The notes under the pieces are model-generated. The model did not search any database, was not told where the DNA came from, and saw only the letters and a list, made by a program, of their open reading frames with translations. A stretch of 64,000 bases of DNA from Streptomyces camelliae. Its GTDB lineage: Bacteria; Actinomycetota; Actinomycetes; Streptomycetales; Streptomycetaceae. Shown one piece after another: positions 60,104 through 64,000 of this stretch. The stretch covers positions 8,432,001 to 8,496,000 of the forward strand of contig NZ_CP115300.1 of assembly GCF_027625935.1 (NCBI RefSeq), written 5' to 3'. A program made the position numbers and the translations under genes. Within the stretch, counting starts at the first letter, position 1. Each line of letters starts with the position of its first letter.

Positions 60104-61216
60104 ATGCGCGACACTCTCCTCATCGCCCTGTACGCCTTCGCCGGTGCCGCCGCCGCGGGGGTGACGGGAGCGGGCGTGCTGCGTCTGATCCGGCGGCGCT
60201 CGCTCACCGCCTCCCTCGCCGTGGTCGCGGCCGTCGGTGTCGTCGCCATGCTCGCCGGCACGCTGGCGGTGGCCTGGGCGATGTTCCTGTCCCCGCACGA
60301 CCTGACCGTGGTCACCACCGTCGTGGCGATGGCGGCGGTGGTCTCGTTCGCCACCGCGCTGCTCCTCGGCCGCTGGGTCGTCGCCCGCAGCCGCGAACTC
60401 GCCGACGCCGCCCGCTCGTTCGGCGACGCGGGAGCCTTCGCGGCCCCGCACGGCCCCACCACCGCCGAACTGGACGCGCTCAGCCGCGAGTTGGCCACGA
60501 CGAGCGCACGCCTGGCCGAATCCCGCGAGCGGGAGCGGGCGCTGGAGAAGTCACGGCGCGAACTGGTCGCCTGGATCTCCCACGACCTGCGCACCCCCCT
60601 GGCCGGCCTGCGCGCCATGTCGGAGGCGCTGGAGGACGGCGTGGCGGCCGACCCGGACCGCTACCTCAAACAGATCCGCACCGAGGTCGAACGCCTCAAC
60701 GACATGGTCGGCGATCTCTTCGAACTCTCCCGCATCCATGCGGGCACCCTCCCCCTGAGCCCCAGCCGCATCTCCCTGTACGACCTCGTAGGCGACGCGC
60801 TGGCCGGGGCCGATCCGCTCGCCCGGGAGCACGGTGTACGGCTGGTGGGCGACGGCGTCGAACCCGTCCCCGTGGAGGTCGACGCCAAGGAGATGACCCG
60901 CGTCCTCGGAAACCTCCTGGTCAACGCCATCCGCCGCACCCCGCCCGACGGCACGGTCGCGATCGCCGCCGAACGCACCCCCGACGGGGTGGTCCTCTCC
61001 GTCACCGACGGCTGCGGAGGCATCCCCGAGGAAGACCTCCCCCGCGTCTTCGACACCGGCTGGCGCGGCACCGACGCCCGCACACCCCCGGCGGGGGCGG
61101 GGCTGGGGCTGGCCATCGTCCGAGGCATCGTCGAGGCCCACCAGGGCCGGGCGAGCGTCCGCAACATTCCCGGGGGGTGCAGTTTCGAGGTGACTCTGCC
61201 TTTTCCGACGGCGTGA
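60104..61216 (+). CDS. membrane sensor histidine kinase
   Basis: The 370-aa kinase has two N-terminal helices with a short periplasmic gap (LSPHDL), a HAMP-like linker (SRELADAARSFGDAGAF), a coiled segment, the HisKA motif VAWISHDLRTPLAGLRAMSE with His160, and an ATPase domain (LGNLLVNAIRRTPPDGTVAI, DGCGGIPEEDLPRVFDTGWR, GAGLGLAIVRGIVEAHQG). Small sensing loops like this read membrane state. It pairs with the OmpR regulator. Confidence 0.95.
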   Translation: MRDTLLIALYAFAGAAAAGVTGAGVLRLIRRRSLTASLAVVAAVGVVAMLAGTLAVAWAMFLSPHDLTVVTTVVAMAAVVSFATALLLGRWVVARSRELADAARSFGDAGAFAAPHGPTTAELDALSRELATTSARLAESRERERALEKSRRELVAWISHDLRTPLAGLRAMSEALEDGVAADPDRYLKQIRTEVERLNDMVGDLFELSRIHAGTLPLSPSRISLYDLVGDALAGADPLAREHGVRLVGDGVEPVPVEVDAKEMTRVLGNLLVNAIRRTPPDGTVAIAAERTPDGVVLSVTDGCGGIPEEDLPRVFDTGWRGTDARTPPAGAGLGLAIVRGIVEAHQGRASVRNIPGGCSFEVTLPFPTA

Positions 61217-61245
61217 GTCGCGGGAATCGTCAGCCACCGTCAGCT

Positions 61246-61525
61246 TCGTCGACGGGATGTCCGCCTGGGGTGCCGTCGTGCTGATCCTGCTCGGCGTAGG
61301 CGTGCACACCCTCGCTGAATTTCTTTACGCGGCGGGCTCGTTCGAGCTGCGCTACACCCTCGCCCTGCCCACGCGCAGGGCGAGTACGCGGGCGTCTTCC
61401 ACTGCGGCGGCACGCTCGGCCGGCCGCTGATGGGCGGTGTCTTCCTGAGCGTGGGGTGTGTGGCGCCGGCGGCGGTCCGGTGGGCGCGGCAGCCCGGCCG
61501 GCACGAGGGGGCCGCCGTCGCCTGA
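61246..61525 (+). pseudogene. tail of an MFS transporter, frameshifted
   Basis: One frame reads AWGAVVLILLGVGVHTLAEF and AAGSFELRYTLA, then the next frame reads AHAQGEYAGVFHCGGTLGRP, MGGVFLSVGCVAPAAVRWAR and ends at TGA 61523-61525. Together these form the last helices of a drug-efflux-like MFS protein. The first ten helices are missing and a one- or two-base shift splits the rest near 61370. Confidence 0.7.
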
Positions 61526-61555
61526 CCTCCCAAGGGGCACACCGCAGGCCCGTGT

Positions 61556-62557
61556 TCACCCCTCGCGCAGTTCCGCCCGCGCGAACTCGCGCATGCCTTG
61601 CGCGAACCCGACCTGCGGCTTCCACCCCAGCTCGGCGCGCAGACGGGAGGAGTCCGCGGTGATGTGCCGTACGTCGCCCAGCCGGTACTCCCCGGTGACC
61701 ACAGGCCGGGGACCGCCGCAGGCGTCGGCCAGGGCCCGGGCCATCTCACCGACGGTACGAGGTTCGCCGCTGCCGGTGTTGTACACCGTGAGGACACCCG
61801 GGGCGGCCGCCGCCTCCAGAGCTGCCGCGTTGGCCTCCGCCACGTCCCGTACATGGACGAAGTCCCGCCGCTGCCGTCCGTCCTCGAACACCCGCGGGGC
61901 CTCACCCCGGGCGAGTGCCGAGCGGAAGAAGGAGGCGACCCCTGCGTACGGGGTGTCGCGCGGCATCCGGGGGCCGTACACATTGTGGTAGCGCAGGGAC
62001 ACCGCCGATCCGCCCGTGCTGCGGGCCCACGCGGCGGCCAGGTGTTCCTGGGCCAGCTTGGTCGCCGCGTACACGTTCCGCGGATCGGCCGGGGCGTCCT
62101 CGCCGACCAGCCCCGGGCTCAGCTCCGCCCCGCAGCGCGGGCAGGCGGGCTCGAACCGGCCCGCGTCGAGGTCGGCCGCCGTCCTGGGACCGGGGCGTAC
62201 GACACCGTGTCGCGGGCACGCGTAACGGCCCTCCCCGTACACCACCATGGACCCGGCCAGCACCAGGCGCCGTACCCCCGTCTCCGCCATGGCCGCGACC
62301 AGGACGGCCGTACCCAGATCGTTGCGCGAGACGTACTCCGCCGCGTCGGCGACACCGTGGCCGAGCCCGACCATCGCCGCCTGGTGACACACGGCGTCCA
62401 CGCCCGCCAGCGCCCGGGCGACCGCCGCCGGGTTGCGCACATCCGCGCCGGGATCCTCCCGGACGTCGTACACCAGCGGCTCGTGCCCGCCGGCCCGCAG
62501 CGCCTCGACGACATGGGACCCGATGAACCCGGCACCGCCGGTGACCAGTACACGCAT
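61556..62557 (-). CDS. NAD-dependent sugar epimerase/dehydratase
   Basis: The 333-aa SDR protein has MRVLVTGGAGFIGSHVVEAL, a Ser-Tyr-Lys catalytic set in NVYAATKLAQEHLAAAW, and VYGPRMPRDTPYAG. An insert between strands contains YACPRHG and PACPRCGAELSPG, four Cys in zinc-ribbon spacing, unusual for UDP-sugar epimerases of this size. The substrate is likely a nucleotide sugar for the glycosyltransferases at 54-59 kb, by context only. No close partner on the strand. Confidence 0.9.
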   Translation of the reverse strand: MRVLVTGGAGFIGSHVVEALRAGGHEPLVYDVREDPGADVRNPAAVARALAGVDAVCHQAAMVGLGHGVADAAEYVSRNDLGTAVLVAAMAETGVRRLVLAGSMVVYGEGRYACPRHGVVRPGPRTAADLDAGRFEPACPRCGAELSPGLVGEDAPADPRNVYAATKLAQEHLAAAWARSTGGSAVSLRYHNVYGPRMPRDTPYAGVASFFRSALARGEAPRVFEDGRQRRDFVHVRDVAEANAAALEAAAAPGVLTVYNTGSGEPRTVGEMARALADACGGPRPVVTGEYRLGDVRHITADSSRLRAELGWKPQVGFAQGMREFARAELREG

Positions 62558-62647
62558 ACGGTCACGCTAGCCCTGGACCGCCCCATGACCGGGTGGCGTG
62601 GCCGGCACGTCATGACTCCGTAAGAGGTGGCCTCGCCGTGCCGGCCG

Positions 62648-64000
62648 TCAGGCCCTCTTGAGAAGTGCCTGCCATCGCTGGTCCCACTTCCGCCGTCGCT
62701 CCTTCTTCGCCTCGGCCCGCTTGAGCTGCTGGTACGTGCCGGCCAGGACGGCGAAGGAACGCGGCAGCAGCTCGGGATCGGTGACCCGTGCCAGGCCGTA
62801 CACGGCGCTGTTGGTGAAGGCGGTGCGGATCTCGGGCTCCAGCTTCCGCAGGCCCTCGGCGATCCAGGGGTCGACCCGCTCGGGATGCGCGAGCGTCAGG
62901 GCGGCGCGCAGGGCGCCGTAGCCGTGCCCCGGCGGGGCCGCCGCGACGAACCGCCGCAGGTTCTCTCCCGCCTCGGGGAAGTCCTCGCAGGCCCGGCACA
63001 GCAGGGCCGCCGCATGCTCGGCCCGGCGCATGGTCAGCCCCGACTGGAGGCGGTCGAACAGTTCCGGCTCGGCGCGCAGCCGCGTGGTGAGGAACCAGTT
63101 GGTGAACCGCTCCGGCCCGATCCAGGGCTCCGCCATGCGTTCGGCCGTCCGCGTGCCGCCGTGCAGCGCGAGGGCCCAGCGCACCCACGCGTACGTCTCG
63201 GTCCAGGCCCGGTCCCGGTCCAGCCCCTCGAATCCGGGGAGCCGTTCGACGAGGTGCGTGGCGGCGACGTACTCCCGATGGCTGTTCAACAGCATGGCCA
63301 GCATGACGCGTTCGGGCAGCTCGGGGTGGTCGGACAAGCCGGGCAGCGCGGCGACTCCGGGGGCGGTGAAGGACGCGGCACCGCGCCGCCAGCGGTCCCG
63401 CTCCCGCTCGAAGAGGACGGCGGCGATGTCCTCGAAGGCGTGGGGTGCGGGTCCGCCGGTCAGTGCGGTGACCAGGGCCTGGGCGTGCAGGTCCAGAAGG
63501 GTCTGGCCGTCAGGCGCGGGGGCCGCGGCGCGCGGGGCATCGGCGGGGGCGTCCCCGAGTACGGCGGTGAAGGCGGCGAGGGCCTGCGCGTGGCGCTCGG
63601 CCCGGGCGGCGCGGTCGAGCACGGGCGGCGCCAGATCGAGCACGGAAGCCTCGTCGATGAGGTACCGGGTGTCACGGCTGCGATGGTCCTGGCCCAGCTC
63701 CTCGGAGACCACCGCGCGGAACCGCTCCGCGTGCCGCACGACGAACAGCAACCGCACCGGCGGCCCGTCCTGGGGGCGCCTGCGGAACGCGTCGAGCAGC
63801 GGGACCACGTCCGCGCGCACCCGGGAGTGCATATGGCTGTCGAGGTCGGAGCAGATGTCGGCGTCGTCCACGACGACCAGCGCGGGCCTGCCACGGTCGC
63901 GCAGTGCTCGAAACACCGTGTGCGTGTGCGCGGACAGCAGCCGTCCGGCGGTCCAGTCCTCGCCGAGCGCCCGCGCGAGCTCCAGCGCCAGCCGGGACTT
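62648..64000 (-). CDS. P-loop NTPase (STAND-like), N-terminus beyond window edge
   Basis: The frame enters from the right edge as KSRLALELARALGEDW, the Lys-Ser of a Walker A motif cut by the edge. A Walker B region (RPALVVVDDADICSDLDSHM) and an Arg-sensor-like VVRHAERFRAVV follow, then about 300 residues of helical repeats (MLAMLLNSHREYVAATHLVE, MRRAEHAAALLCRACEDFPE) and a basic tail (QLKRAEAKKERRRKWDQRWQ). This is the plan of STAND NTPases. About 450 residues are in the window. The missing N-terminal effector would decide its role. Confidence 0.7.
   Translation of the reverse strand, partial: KSRLALELARALGEDWTAGRLLSAHTHTVFRALRDRGRPALVVVDDADICSDLDSHMHSRVRADVVPLLDAFRRRPQDGPPVRLLFVVRHAERFRAVVSEELGQDHRSRDTRYLIDEASVLDLAPPVLDRAARAERHAQALAAFTAVLGDAPADAPRAAAPAPDGQTLLDLHAQALVTALTGGPAPHAFEDIAAVLFERERDRWRRGAASFTAPGVAALPGLSDHPELPERVMLAMLLNSHREYVAATHLVERLPGFEGLDRDRAWTETYAWVRWALALHGGTRTAERMAEPWIGPERFTNWFLTTRLRAEPELFDRLQSGLTMRRAEHAAALLCRACEDFPEAGENLRRFVAAAPPGHGYGALRAALTLAHPERVDPWIAEGLRKLEPEIRTAFTNSAVYGLARVTDPELLPRSFAVLAGTYQQLKRAEAKKERRRKWDQRWQALLKRA

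Overview
The window looks like Streptomyces or a very close relative. GC is extreme and third codon positions are almost all G or C. GTG starts are common and many genes overlap by 4 bases. A telomere terminal-protein gene (tpg), SpoIIE-type phosphatases, secreted hemicellulases and a bicovalent FAD oxidase all fit. No rRNA, tRNA or CRISPR was seen. The chromosome position is unknown, but the lone tpg copy and many gene remnants suggest accessory or arm-type DNA.

The main system (4.4-18.9 kb) is a complete locus for a high-affinity, atmospheric-type [NiFe]-hydrogenase (group 1h, formerly group 5). On the + strand lie hypX, a maturation protease, hypB, hypF, hypC, hypD and hypE. On the - strand lie a 490-aa conserved protein of unknown role, the small subunit hhyS, the large subunit hhyL, a NifU-like protein, a DUF5947 protein, two very small proteins and hypA. 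The two operons converge on a shared hairpin near 12.55 kb. The small subunit carries the Asp substitution in its proximal Fe-S motif that marks this group. Nearly all genes overlap, which implies tightly coupled translation.

Left of this (0-4.3 kb) are the end of a large LuxR/LAL regulator, a DUF2267 protein, short ORFs and a frameshifted remnant. Right of it (19-21 kb) is a xylanase GH11 and acetylxylan-esterase-type CE4 operon with a strong terminator and a pair of inverted 13-bp candidate operators. From 20.8 to 31 kb are an antitoxin-like protein, a LysR/DoxX pair, a SpoIIE phosphatase with an FUSC protein, a degraded gene patch, a secreted phosphoesterase, small LuxR genes (one broken) and a permease with its TIGR03943 partner.

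From 31 to 45 kb are a membrane protein, an 830-bp gene-free repetitive block, a GH16-like enzyme, a berberine-bridge-type oxidase, a BlaI/M56 pair with its operator, GlsB, TerD and LCP proteins, a class II amidotransferase, two tandem TIGR01777 epimerases each preceded by a palindrome, and tpg. The tpg gene abuts a truncated GH2 pseudogene, followed by an intact GH127 beta-L-arabinofuranosidase whose promoter shares TTCGAAA motifs with the xylanase promoter. From 49 to 64 kb are a PucR regulator divergent from an acyl-CoA ligase, a TnpB remnant, a polytopic glycosyltransferase-like protein, a cytochrome-b-like/molybdopterin fusion, a GT2-DUF2064-methyltransferase cluster, a two-component system, an MFS remnant, an epimerase and the start-less end of a NTPase.
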